Assembly: GCF_031082345.1 (NCBI RefSeq)
Contig: NZ_JAVHLH010000049.1
Coordinates: 1 to 13,647, forward strand
Length of the DNA: 13,647 nt
Direction of reading: 5' to 3'
Source: Brevundimonas sp.
GTDB lineage: Bacteria > Pseudomonadota > Alphaproteobacteria > Caulobacterales > Caulobacteraceae
Each line of letters starts with the position of its first letter. Position 1 is the first letter of the stretch. The translations under genes and the position numbers were made by a program. The notes under the pieces are model-generated. The model saw only the letters and a program-made list of their open reading frames with translations, had not been told where the DNA came from and searched no databases. Shown one piece after another: positions 6,736 through 13,647 of this stretch.

Positions 6736-7538
6736 GGATCGAGGTCGCACTGCTGACCGCTCATCGGGTCACACAGCTCTCCGGAGGTCACGTCCACAGT
6801 TACCAGACCGACATCGGTGCCGCCGTTGCCGTCGCTGACCGTGTAGTTGAAGCTGTAGGTCCCGATGAAGCCCGGAGCGTTGAACGTCACATAGCCGCCG
6901 CCGCTGGCGATGGTCGCGGACCCGCCTGTGACGTTGGAGACGCCGGTGACGGTCAGGGCATGGCCGTTGGCATCGGTGTCGTTCGAAAGCACGAACAGGG
7001 CCTGGGATGTACTGATCGAGGCCGAGCCATAGTCGTCCACCGCCACCGGCGGCTGGTTGACCGCCGACACCGTGACCGTGACCGTGGCGCTCGCCGTTCC
7101 GCCGGCCCCGTCGGAAATTGTATAGGTGAAGGTCTTGGTCCCTGCCGTCGCGGGTGCGGTGTAGCGAACGTAGGTGCCGCCGCCCTGGATCGAGACGCTT
7201 CCACCACCCGTTGGCGCACCAACCGCGGTGACCGCCAGGGTGTTGCCGTTGGCGTCGCTGTCATTGGCCCGGACCTGGATGTCGACGCTGCCCGAGGCGT
7301 TGACCGAGGCTGTGTCATTGACAGCTACCGGCGGCGAGTTCGGGATGTTGCTGGTGACAATCTGGGTGCGGTTCCCCGCCGCGTCGTAGCGATACTCAAT
7401 CGTGATCCCGTTCGAGTAGATGGCTTTGATGAGCCGTCCGGAGCTATCATAGATGTACTGGACGCCGGCCACGGCGGGCGCGCTGGCCGCCAGCAGCACC
7501 GGCGTGAGGCCGAAGGCGAGCGCCTGTCGAAGGTTCAT
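6732..7538 (-). CDS. Exported YD-motif protein with two Ig/cadherin-like domains
   Basis: A 268-residue secreted or surface protein. ATG 7538 is chosen because AGGAGA lies 6 bases upstream and the product then opens with a Sec signal peptide (LTPVLLAASAPAVAG, cleavage near residue 24). Longer frames upstream are low-complexity and overlap the neighbouring gene. Residues 26-60 form a YD/RHS-type unit (YIYDSSGRLIKAI and YRYDAAGNRTQ). Two Ig/cadherin-like (VCBS/Big_9-type) domains follow at about 68-158 and 162-252. Each begins PPVAV(N/D)D and contains NDxDANG and a T(I/V)SDGxGGT motif, as in calcium-dependent adhesin repeats. The tail has two Cys residues (ELCDPMSGQQCDLDP). The start overlaps the upstream membrane-protein gene as ATGA. 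The product could be an adhesin or a partner of the divergent RHS giant; its function is unknown. Confidence 0.85.
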   Translation of the reverse strand: MNLRQALAFGLTPVLLAASAPAVAGVQYIYDSSGRLIKAIYSNGITIEYRYDAAGNRTQIVTSNIPNSPPVAVNDTASVNASGSVDIQVRANDSDANGNTLAVTAVGAPTGGGSVSIQGGGTYVRYTAPATAGTKTFTYTISDGAGGTASATVTVTVSAVNQPPVAVDDYGSASISTSQALFVLSNDTDANGHALTVTGVSNVTGGSATIASGGGYVTFNAPGFIGTYSFNYTVSDGNGGTDVGLVTVDVTSGELCDPMSGQQCDLDP

Positions 7539-7930
7539 GGCCGGTCTCCTGGGCTCGCGGATCGGTTGGCCGCGGCGAGTGCAGGGGAGAGTTCGCCTTC
7601 CATGGCCTCTGCGGCGGCTTGAGTCGCACGCCACTCGGCCTCGGTCGGCAGGCGCGGCGGATGGGAGCGAAGACCGGTGGGCTGCAAGACCAGCCAGAAG
7701 GCGAAGGCGGAGCCGACCACGAGCGCGATACCCGCGCCGGCACGTGGCCAGGAGATGGCGGCCAGCCGGGCTCGCCAACCCGCTGCGGCGGCCCATCGCT
7801 CGTTATCGACTGTAAGACGAATCTGTTGGAGAAGTCCGCTCCAGATAGCCCGGATGCGTTTTTCGATATGTTCAGCAGCGGCGTTCAGAGACGCCCGCGC
7901 CCGCCCAGGTCCGTCCTGAATTCGCCTCAT
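7535..7930 (-). CDS. Small single-pass membrane protein, unknown function
   Basis: A 131-residue protein of no family I recognise. Residues 1-62 are basic and probably helical (AAAEHIEKRIRAIWSGLLQQ). Residues 64-83 form one membrane segment (GAGIALVVGSAFAFWLVLQP). Residues 84-131 are a Pro/Ala-rich region with a short predicted helix (EAEWRATQAAAEAMEGEL). The basic N-terminal side suggests an N-in topology with the C-terminus outside the cytoplasm. The ATG at 7930 has GAGG 5 bases upstream. Its last codons overlap the start of the exported YD/Ig protein as ATGA, so the two are very probably co-translated and may act together, for example as a membrane anchor or export helper. That role is a guess from context. 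Confidence 0.7.
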   Translation of the reverse strand: MRRIQDGPGRARASLNAAAEHIEKRIRAIWSGLLQQIRLTVDNERWAAAAGWRARLAAISWPRAGAGIALVVGSAFAFWLVLQPTGLRSHPPRLPTEAEWRATQAAAEAMEGELSPALAAANRSASPGDRP

Positions 7931-8078
7931 CGCCCCCTCGGCACTGCTGCACCCAGACTAAAGCGCAGCTTGCAGGCTCCGTAAACAGCGAATTTTACCT
8001 CTGGTTGCGAATTCCTCTTCTCAGATCGCTCATACCGTGATTGCTTCAGCTTGACCGTATTGACTCTGGGGGGCGTCG
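7931..8078. promoter_or_regulatory. Divergent intergenic region between the membrane-protein operon and the RHS gene
   Basis: A 148-base gap, visibly more AT-rich from about 7981 to 8065 than anything around it, between two divergent starts. On the minus strand TAAAAT (7997-7992) is a fair -10 box with no good -35 box. On the plus strand TTGCGA (8005-8010) could be a -35 box, but no matching -10 box stands out. GCGAATT occurs twice on the same strand (7988-7994 and 8007-8013), 19 bases apart, and could be a pair of regulator half-sites. GGGGGG (8068-8073) lies 5 bases before the RHS ATG and is its likely ribosome-binding site. No small gene or RNA is evident. Confidence 0.5.
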
Positions 8079-11000
8079 ATGAAGCTGGCTGCGCGCGTGG
8101 GCGAGGTTCTCGGGGGTGTGCGCCGGCTCGGCGCGGTCCGCATGGCGGCGATCGCCCTGGCGGTTGCAGTGGGACTGTCCGGGACCGCCGGGGTTCTGCT
8201 CTATGCAACGAAGGATGGCGCCAAGGCGCAGGCTTGGCCGACCTATTACAACTCCGCCTACAACCCGTCCGATCTCCCGGGCATGCGGCTGTCGATGCAG
8301 CACAACCTCGTGGATCCGGCCAGCGCATTTGCCTTCTACGGTTCTCCGGCCTCGCCGACGGCCGCCGCGCCGAGCGCGCGCATCACGGCGCTGGCGCGGT
8401 CGCTGGAGAATGATCCGGACCGCATCTACCAGTTCGTCCACAACTCCATCCTGTTCGAACCACAGTTCGGGTTGCACAAGGGGGCCGACGGCGTCCTGCT
8501 GGACGGCTCCGGCGGAGCCTTCGACCAGTCGCAATTGATGGTCGAACTGCTCCGGGCGTCGTCGATCAACGCCCGGTATGTCCTTGGCGTCGTCACCGTG
8601 ACCGGCGCCGACGCCAAGTCCATCCTGCGCGTGGAAACAGGGCGTCAGGCGTGCATTCTGTTGGCGTCCGCGGGCGCGCCGGCGTCGATCAATGGCGCCA
8701 CGTCCTGCGCCAGTCTGGGCGCGTCGTTGACCACGGTGCAGATGGCGCACGTCTGGGTCGAGGCGCAGATCGGCGGCGTCTGGTACGCGTTCGACCCGTC
8801 GCTGAAGACCACCACCAAGATCACCGGCATCGATGTGTGGGGCGCCGCCGGCACGACGGCGTCGGCCGCCTGGAGCAACGTCTCTTCCGGCGTTTCGGTC
8901 GGGAGCGGGACGCTCAACGGCGTGAATACCGGATACATTCAGGCTGACCTGATCAGCTACGCCACGACGCTGCAAAACAATCTGATCGCAAACCACAGCG
9001 ACAAGTCACTGAAGCAACTCGCCGGCGGGTGGGAGACCGTACGAACCGAAGCCGTGCTGCGGAATGCCACCCTGCCGCGACAGGCTTCGGTGTCGACCCG
9101 GTGGACCGGGGACGTGCCCACGCCCTACCGGGCGACGCTGCAGGTCCAGACGGCCGGCTTCAACCACACCTTCGACCTGCCCAGCATCTACGGCTGGCGG
9201 GTGCAGGCCCAGATCCAGGAGAACCAGCTGAAGGTCGCTGTGCGGAATAAGGAGCACATCGACGCAACGGCGATGGCCTATTTTTCGGAAGTATTCGCCG
9301 CGAACGAGTGCAACGCGCCGGTGGTCTGCGGCGCAGAGAACCCGTCGGACTTCAACACCTGGAATCGCCGTGTTGAGCTGACCATCAACCATCCCTATGC
9401 CGCACGCCGGCCTGGCGTGGATCCCGCCAACAACAACAATCCCTGGCCGCTGGGCACCTTCGCCGACGAGCTCATCGTCAAACAGCTTGAGATCGGCAAG
9501 CGCGCCGACATCCTGGTGCGCACGGCCGGCGGCAACGGCGGGCGCAAGGCGGCCTGGGCCGCGGCCCACGATCCCATCCAGCAGCATCGCATCATTCCGG
9601 CCGGCAACGATTTCGAGCAGTGCTACCTCAACCCTCCGGTTTGGGACCCGATCAACGCCATGTGGATCACCAGCCAGATCGAGCCGAGCGACTGCGACGG
9701 GCAGAGCGGCATCGATTGGACCTACTGGGTCCAGGATAGCCAGTATGGCAATGGCCAGTTCGCGCGCGGCGAGGTCGCGGTCGCTGAAATGGGCATGAAG
9801 AAGGACGCCCTGCTCAACACCTGGACCGATCTGTTCGACAAGACCGTCTCGGTGCTCGAGCCGCTCTCCGGCGCGCGGATCTTCCACCAGCATTCGGTCG
9901 GGCTGGCGATCTCGCCGGGCTATACCGAGAACGTACTCGACATCGACACCTCGGTCGGCATCGCCGCGAACGGGACGGATCTGCCGCACCACATACTGTC
10001 GGCGCTGGCGTCGCTGGCGGTGACGGAGGAGGCGTTGGCGCTCGGTCAAAGCGCCACAGAACGACCGATGTTCCAGGGATCGCCGGTCCAATCCACAGCG
10101 CCGCGCCGTATGGCGGAGGCGACGGGTCTCAAGGTTCTCACCACCGCCGGCTCGACATCGACGCTGCCTGCCGATGTGACGGCGGATACGCGAGCCGAGA
10201 TCGAGAAGTACCTGAACAAGGGCTTCAGTGTTATCGCCACGACCAGCGCGACCGGCAACGCCTTCCTGGCGCGCCGCAATGACGGGTCCGAGCAGGCGTG
10301 GATTCTTCGATCGCGTCGTCTGGGTCAGAACCCGGACGTCGATCCCCGAACCTATTTCCTGAAGGGCGCGGAGAGCGAGGCCCCGAATCCCGTCGACTAC
10401 CTCGGCAAGGCCGAGAGCCGGCGGCTCGCGGCCAATGTCGCGGGCTCGCTGCTGGGCGCTGTCGATCTGCGCACCGGCACGCTGTCGTTCAGCGAAGGCT
10501 CCGAGCTGAGCATGGGGCAGGGCGACTTCCCCTACAGCCTCAGCTTCTCGCGCAGCTACGTCTCCACCGGCCCGATCGAGAGCACCAGCGGCCTCGGCAT
10601 GGGCTGGACCCACAATTGGGAAAGCTCGGTCAGCCATTCGACGGATGTCGGCGCCCTGCTCCCCGAGGCCGAAGCGGTCACCGCTGCGCCGATGCTGATC
10701 GGCGCCCTGATCGCGCTTCAGGCCGGTCGGGCCGACACCATCGAGGCCGCGGTCGTCTCGGGAATCGCGCTCGATTGGCTCCAAACATACACCGCCGCCA
10801 ATGTGACGACCGTCAATGGCGGCGGCCAATCCGGCCGGTTTGTGCGGCTCGTCGATGGAACCTGGCGCAACCCCGCCTCGCCGACGGAGTCGATCGCTCC
10901 CGTTGGCGCGCCCTTTATCGGCGCCTACACGACCAAGCTGACCTGGACCCTGGCGGACCGGTCGGTGATGACGTTCGACGACATGGACAACCAGTATTCC

Positions 11001-13647
11001 GGCACCGAGTCGCTCGGGCGGAAAGGCATACTGAAGACCTGGGCCTTCCCGACGGGGGTCCTCATCACCCTCGCCTACGGGGAGCACGACAACAACAACG
11101 CCCCCGTGCTGACGTCGGTGTCCAACAACCTTGGGGCCAGCCTCACCTTCACCCACAGCAAGGCGGGCAACGATAATCAGGTCCAGACCTGCTATTCCAC
11201 CGCCTCGCAGACCTATTCCAGCAGCAGCCCGGAGTATCGGGGCGCCCAGCAGCAATGCCATGAGTACGCCACCAACGGCGGCCTCCTGACGAAGGTCCAG
11301 GCCGGCGCCGACGAGATCAATTTCGGCCACAACCGGTATTGCCCGCAGTTCGTCAACTTCTGCACCTCCCAGCTGTCGCATGCCGTTCGGCCGGGCCTGC
11401 GCACCCGCCAGTACATCTACGACTTCCCCACCGGGGCCCTGCAGTCGGCGGCCTATGCGATGGACTACCAGCAGGTCCTGACCCAGGTGATCGACGACGG
11501 GGTGGCCACGCCGCGCGCGCGTTTCGACTGGCGGGCCGTGGGCGGGCAGGTGGCGCCCTATGTGGCCGAAGCCTTCGACGCCCAGAACCGCAAGACGACC
11601 TACTATTCGTCGACCTGGACCTACTCCTCGGCCAAGGACGCCACCAATGCCGTGATCCGGCAGACCTATGACGAGGACGGGCGTCTGACGACCTCGGCCG
11701 ACGCGATGGGGCGGATTTCGCGCGCAGCGTACGACGGGCCTGGTCGAACGAATTGGATCAAGACGCCATTCGGGGACACCACGGAATTCGAGTTCGATCC
11801 ACGGGGGAATTTGATCCGACGCACGCAGCGCCCGATCGACGGCTGCGCATCAGGCATGTCGACCCAACATCAGGCCTGGTGGTGCCAGGAGATCACCATC
11901 CTCGCCGACTACCATGCCACCTGGAACAAGCCGACGCGGATCACCCTGCCGGCGACGGCCGCTGATCCGCAGCAACGCCACTGGGACCTGACCTACAATG
12001 CCAAGGGTCTGGTCGCCACCATGACCGGGCCGTCGGTGACGAACGGCCTGACCGGCTCGAACGCCCAGCCGGTGTGGCGGACCTGGTATGACGCCTATGG
12101 CCGGGTCAATCGGACCCAGGATCCGACCGGGGTGGAGTCCTCCATGACCTATGGGGGCGGCGGACTGCCGGCCTTCTGCCTGCGCCTGTCCACGCTCTCT
12201 TCGCAGGCGGGCGGCATTCCGATGACTACCACCCAGGCCTGCGACGCCGTCGGCAACGTCACCAGCGTGACCAACGCCCGCGGCTACACCACGACCACCA
12301 CCTACGACGCCCTGCGCCGCAAGACCGGCGAGACCGGGCCGGCGGGGACGGGCATCCAGACCCAGTTGGTCTACGACATCAACGGCGACCAGGTGCAGAC
12401 CAAGCAGTGGGACTCGACCGCCGCCGCGTGGCGGACGACCACCACGGTGTTCTCGGCCACGCACAAGCCGCTGACCGTGACCGATCCGTCGAACGACGTC
12501 ACCCGCACCTGCTACGACGCCGTCGACAGACCGGTGACGGCGATCGACGGCGAGCGCCGCGCGACGCACACCATCTATAACGCGGCGGGTCAGCCGACCG
12601 AGATTCACCGCTTCCAGCGCGCGGCGGCCGGATCGTGCAGCCTCACGACCGAACTGCCCCAGAACGCCGGCTTCACCGAAACCCGCTGGCGCCGGTTCTA
12701 TTACAATCCCGGCGGTCTGCAGAGTGCTGAGGTCGACGCCCGGGGCAACTGGACCGAGCAGCAGTACGATGGACTTGGGCGTCCCGCGCACACCATCTAC
12801 GCCGATGGCAGCCAAGCGTGGACGGCCATGGATCAGCGCGGCCAGGCGATCTACCGCAAGCAGCGCGCCGGCAACCAGGCCATGATTTTCTATGACGCCG
12901 TCGGCCGCGACTTCCACGTTCGGGAGTTCGCCCTTGGCGATGAAGGTTACATGTTCAAGGGCCGCAACAGCCGGGCCAGCTACGACCTGGCGGGCCGGCC
13001 GGTCTGGCGCGACGTCTCCACCCAGACGACGCTGACCGCCACCTTCGACGACGCCCTGCGCCGCGACATCCGCAACTACGGCTACGATACGGCCGGGCGG
13101 CTGACCTCGGACCAATGGCGGCCGGAAGGAGCGGCCGGGATCAGCTTCACCACCGGCTACGGCTATGACGCGGCCAGCAACCGGACCTCGATCACATGGC
13201 CGGGGGCATGGACCGCGACCTACGCCTATGACGCCGCTAACCGCATCCAGACGGTGACCTTCCCCGGGTCCGGCGGCGCGGTGACCCTGACCCACGACAG
13301 CCTCAACCGCCGCACCGGAATCGTCCGCCCGGGCGCGGCCGCCGACACCAGCTACGCCTACGAGCCGGACAGCGACCTGGCCTCGATGAGCCACGCCTTC
13401 GTGGCGGGCTCGGGCCCGGGCGCGGTCAGCTTCAGCTATGGCCACGACGCCTCGGGCAAGACCACCAGCATCGGCATCAGCCAGCCGGCCTTCGAATGGA
13501 TGCCGACCCTAGCCTACGCCCGCTCCTACGGCGCGGCAAACGTGCTCAACCAGGTGGCCTCGGAAGGCGGCGTGCCGATCGTGTTCAATGCCGACGCCAA
13601 CATGACCAGCGACGGGGTCAACACCTACAGCTGGACCTATGGCAACC
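8079..13647 (+). CDS. Giant RHS/YD-repeat protein with N-terminal transglutaminase-like domain (3' partial)
   Basis: One frame open from ATG 8079 to the window end, at least 1856 residues, read through without a stop. Residues 22-43 form a membrane segment or signal anchor (RMAAIALAVAVGLSGTAGVL). About 105-245 is a transglutaminase-like fold with Ala147 at the catalytic Cys position. About 250-780 is a large region I cannot assign. From about 783 the RHS shell begins: VDLRTGTLSFSEGSEL, then SFSRSY (Tyr827) and LGMGWTHNW (Trp843). YD repeats run from about residue 1197 to the edge. In RHS proteins such repeats form a hollow beta-cocoon that encloses a C-terminal variable, often toxic, domain after a conserved core motif; here that end lies outside the window. 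It could be a toxin carrier or a surface protein. G-run ribosome-binding site and divergent neighbours as noted. Confidence 0.93.
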   Translation, partial: MKLAARVGEVLGGVRRLGAVRMAAIALAVAVGLSGTAGVLLYATKDGAKAQAWPTYYNSAYNPSDLPGMRLSMQHNLVDPASAFAFYGSPASPTAAAPSARITALARSLENDPDRIYQFVHNSILFEPQFGLHKGADGVLLDGSGGAFDQSQLMVELLRASSINARYVLGVVTVTGADAKSILRVETGRQACILLASAGAPASINGATSCASLGASLTTVQMAHVWVEAQIGGVWYAFDPSLKTTTKITGIDVWGAAGTTASAAWSNVSSGVSVGSGTLNGVNTGYIQADLISYATTLQNNLIANHSDKSLKQLAGGWETVRTEAVLRNATLPRQASVSTRWTGDVPTPYRATLQVQTAGFNHTFDLPSIYGWRVQAQIQENQLKVAVRNKEHIDATAMAYFSEVFAANECNAPVVCGAENPSDFNTWNRRVELTINHPYAARRPGVDPANNNNPWPLGTFADELIVKQLEIGKRADILVRTAGGNGGRKAAWAAAHDPIQQHRIIPAGNDFEQCYLNPPVWDPINAMWITSQIEPSDCDGQSGIDWTYWVQDSQYGNGQFARGEVAVAEMGMKKDALLNTWTDLFDKTVSVLEPLSGARIFHQHSVGLAISPGYTENVLDIDTSVGIAANGTDLPHHILSALASLAVTEEALALGQSATERPMFQGSPVQSTAPRRMAEATGLKVLTTAGSTSTLPADVTADTRAEIEKYLNKGFSVIATTSATGNAFLARRNDGSEQAWILRSRRLGQNPDVDPRTYFLKGAESEAPNPVDYLGKAESRRLAANVAGSLLGAVDLRTGTLSFSEGSELSMGQGDFPYSLSFSRSYVSTGPIESTSGLGMGWTHNWESSVSHSTDVGALLPEAEAVTAAPMLIGALIALQAGRADTIEAAVVSGIALDWLQTYTAANVTTVNGGGQSGRFVRLVDGTWRNPASPTESIAPVGAPFIGAYTTKLTWTLADRSVMTFDDMDNQYSGTESLGRKGILKTWAFPTGVLITLAYGEHDNNNAPVLTSVSNNLGASLTFTHSKAGNDNQVQTCYSTASQTYSSSSPEYRGAQQQCHEYATNGGLLTKVQAGADEINFGHNRYCPQFVNFCTSQLSHAVRPGLRTRQYIYDFPTGALQSAAYAMDYQQVLTQVIDDGVATPRARFDWRAVGGQVAPYVAEAFDAQNRKTTYYSSTWTYSSAKDATNAVIRQTYDEDGRLTTSADAMGRISRAAYDGPGRTNWIKTPFGDTTEFEFDPRGNLIRRTQRPIDGCASGMSTQHQAWWCQEITILADYHATWNKPTRITLPATAADPQQRHWDLTYNAKGLVATMTGPSVTNGLTGSNAQPVWRTWYDAYGRVNRTQDPTGVESSMTYGGGGLPAFCLRLSTLSSQAGGIPMTTTQACDAVGNVTSVTNARGYTTTTTYDALRRKTGETGPAGTGIQTQLVYDINGDQVQTKQWDSTAAAWRTTTTVFSATHKPLTVTDPSNDVTRTCYDAVDRPVTAIDGERRATHTIYNAAGQPTEIHRFQRAAAGSCSLTTELPQNAGFTETRWRRFYYNPGGLQSAEVDARGNWTEQQYDGLGRPAHTIYADGSQAWTAMDQRGQAIYRKQRAGNQAMIFYDAVGRDFHVREFALGDEGYMFKGRNSRASYDLAGRPVWRDVSTQTTLTATFDDALRRDIRNYGYDTAGRLTSDQWRPEGAAGISFTTGYGYDAASNRTSITWPGAWTATYAYDAANRIQTVTFPGSGGAVTLTHDSLNRRTGIVRPGAAADTSYAYEPDSDLASMSHAFVAGSGPGAVSFSYGHDASGKTTSIGISQPAFEWMPTLAYARSYGAANVLNQVASEGGVPIVFNADANMTSDGVNTYSWTYGN
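8391..8813 (+). other. Degenerate transglutaminase-like domain within the RHS giant
   Basis: Residues about 105-245 match the transglutaminase-like pattern: LMVELLRASSINARYVLG corresponds to the usual LL.aLLRa.GIPARYv.G segment, AHVWVEAQIGGVWYAFDP to the HaWvE...W..fDp segment. His224 and Asp239 of the triad are present. Counting back from the LLR motif, the nucleophile Cys is replaced by Ala147 (GGAFDQSQ). The domain therefore probably does not catalyse transamidation or proteolysis and may act in binding or folding. Confidence 0.7.
11661..13647 (+). repeat. YD/RHS repeat array (protein-level)
   Basis: More than a dozen degenerate YD-type units are visible at irregular spacing, for example QTYDEDGRLTT, FEFDPRGNLIRR, WYDAYGRVNRTQDPTGV, TTYDALRRKTGE, QQYDGLGRPAHTIYADG, FYDAVGRDFHV, YGYDTAGRLTSD, YGYDAASNRTS and YAYDAANRIQTV. 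They conform to the family pattern YDxxGRLxxxxxxxG. The units differ strongly in DNA sequence, so this is an old, selected array rather than a recent tandem duplication. Confidence 0.9.

Noticed and set aside
7539..7796. N-terminal extension of the YD/Ig protein
   Set aside because: The extension is Arg-rich low-complexity sequence read from the overlapping membrane-protein gene. ATG 7538 has a good ribosome-binding site and a signal peptide directly after it.
10298..11176. Alternative plus-strand frame (292 codons) inside the RHS gene
   Set aside because: It lies in a different frame from the RHS shell sequence and encodes Arg-rich low-complexity sequence. It is a shadow of the real frame.
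9006..11381. Long minus-strand open frame (791 codons) antisense to the RHS gene
   Set aside because: It lies entirely opposite the RHS coding frame, whose RHS and transglutaminase motifs are clear. Its product is low-complexity Arg/Gly/Asp-rich sequence with no recognisable domain. Such shadow frames are common in G+C-rich genes.
11850..13445. Minus-strand open frame (531 codons) antisense to the YD-repeat region
   Set aside because: Gly/Val/Arg-rich product without motifs, opposite well-formed YD repeats. It is a composition shadow.
1..13647. CRISPR array, tRNA/rRNA genes, insertion sequences or integrase
   Set aside because: No regularly spaced identical DNA repeats, no terminal inverted repeats with a transposase frame, and no tRNA-like or rRNA-like sequence were seen on either strand. 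The YD repeats are protein-level and divergent in DNA.

Overview
The window is G+C-rich DNA with dense, overlapping genes and strong codon bias. Most of the left half is a type II secretion system (T2SS) locus. The right half is an RHS/YD-repeat surface-protein locus. Together with a secretin carrying its own lipobox, this suggests an alphaproteobacterium, perhaps of the Caulobacterales type. That taxonomic guess is inference; nothing in the window names the host.

Layout. Positions 1-3593 hold a minus-strand T2SS operon read right to left: gspE (ATPase), gspF (inner-membrane platform), a GspI-like minor pseudopilin, a second short minor pseudopilin (GspH/J-like), and the first codons of another gene leaving the left edge. 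Every junction overlaps. Positions 3622-6735 hold a divergent plus-strand T2SS operon: gspG (major pseudopilin), gspD (lipoprotein secretin) and a GspK-like prepilin, again with overlapping ends. The two operons share a divergent start region of a few tens of bases.

Positions 6732-7930 hold a two-gene minus-strand operon. The first gene encodes a small single-pass membrane protein. The second, coupled through ATGA, encodes an exported protein with a YD/RHS-type motif followed by two Ig/cadherin-like domains. Its stop codon overlaps the stop codon of the GspK-like gene. Divergent from this pair, across a 148-bp AT-richer intergenic region, one frame runs from 8079 off the right edge (at least 1856 codons). 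It encodes a giant protein with an N-terminal membrane or signal segment, a degenerate transglutaminase-like domain, a long unassigned region, and an RHS beta-cocoon/YD-repeat region. I read this frame through codon by codon and found no stop.

How the parts may work together. GspE and GspF would drive assembly of a GspG pseudopilus tipped by the minor pseudopilins, exporting cargo through the lipid-anchored GspD secretin. GspC, GspL, GspM and the prepilin peptidase are not in the window. The adjacent RHS giant and the YD/Ig protein are candidates for surface or secreted proteins, and possibly for T2SS cargo. That link rests only on adjacency. The most interesting observations are the divergent RHS giant/mini-YD protein/membrane-protein cassette, the transglutaminase-like domain with Ala at the catalytic Cys position, the self-piloting type secretin, and the 148-base double-coding overlap between two pseudopilin genes.
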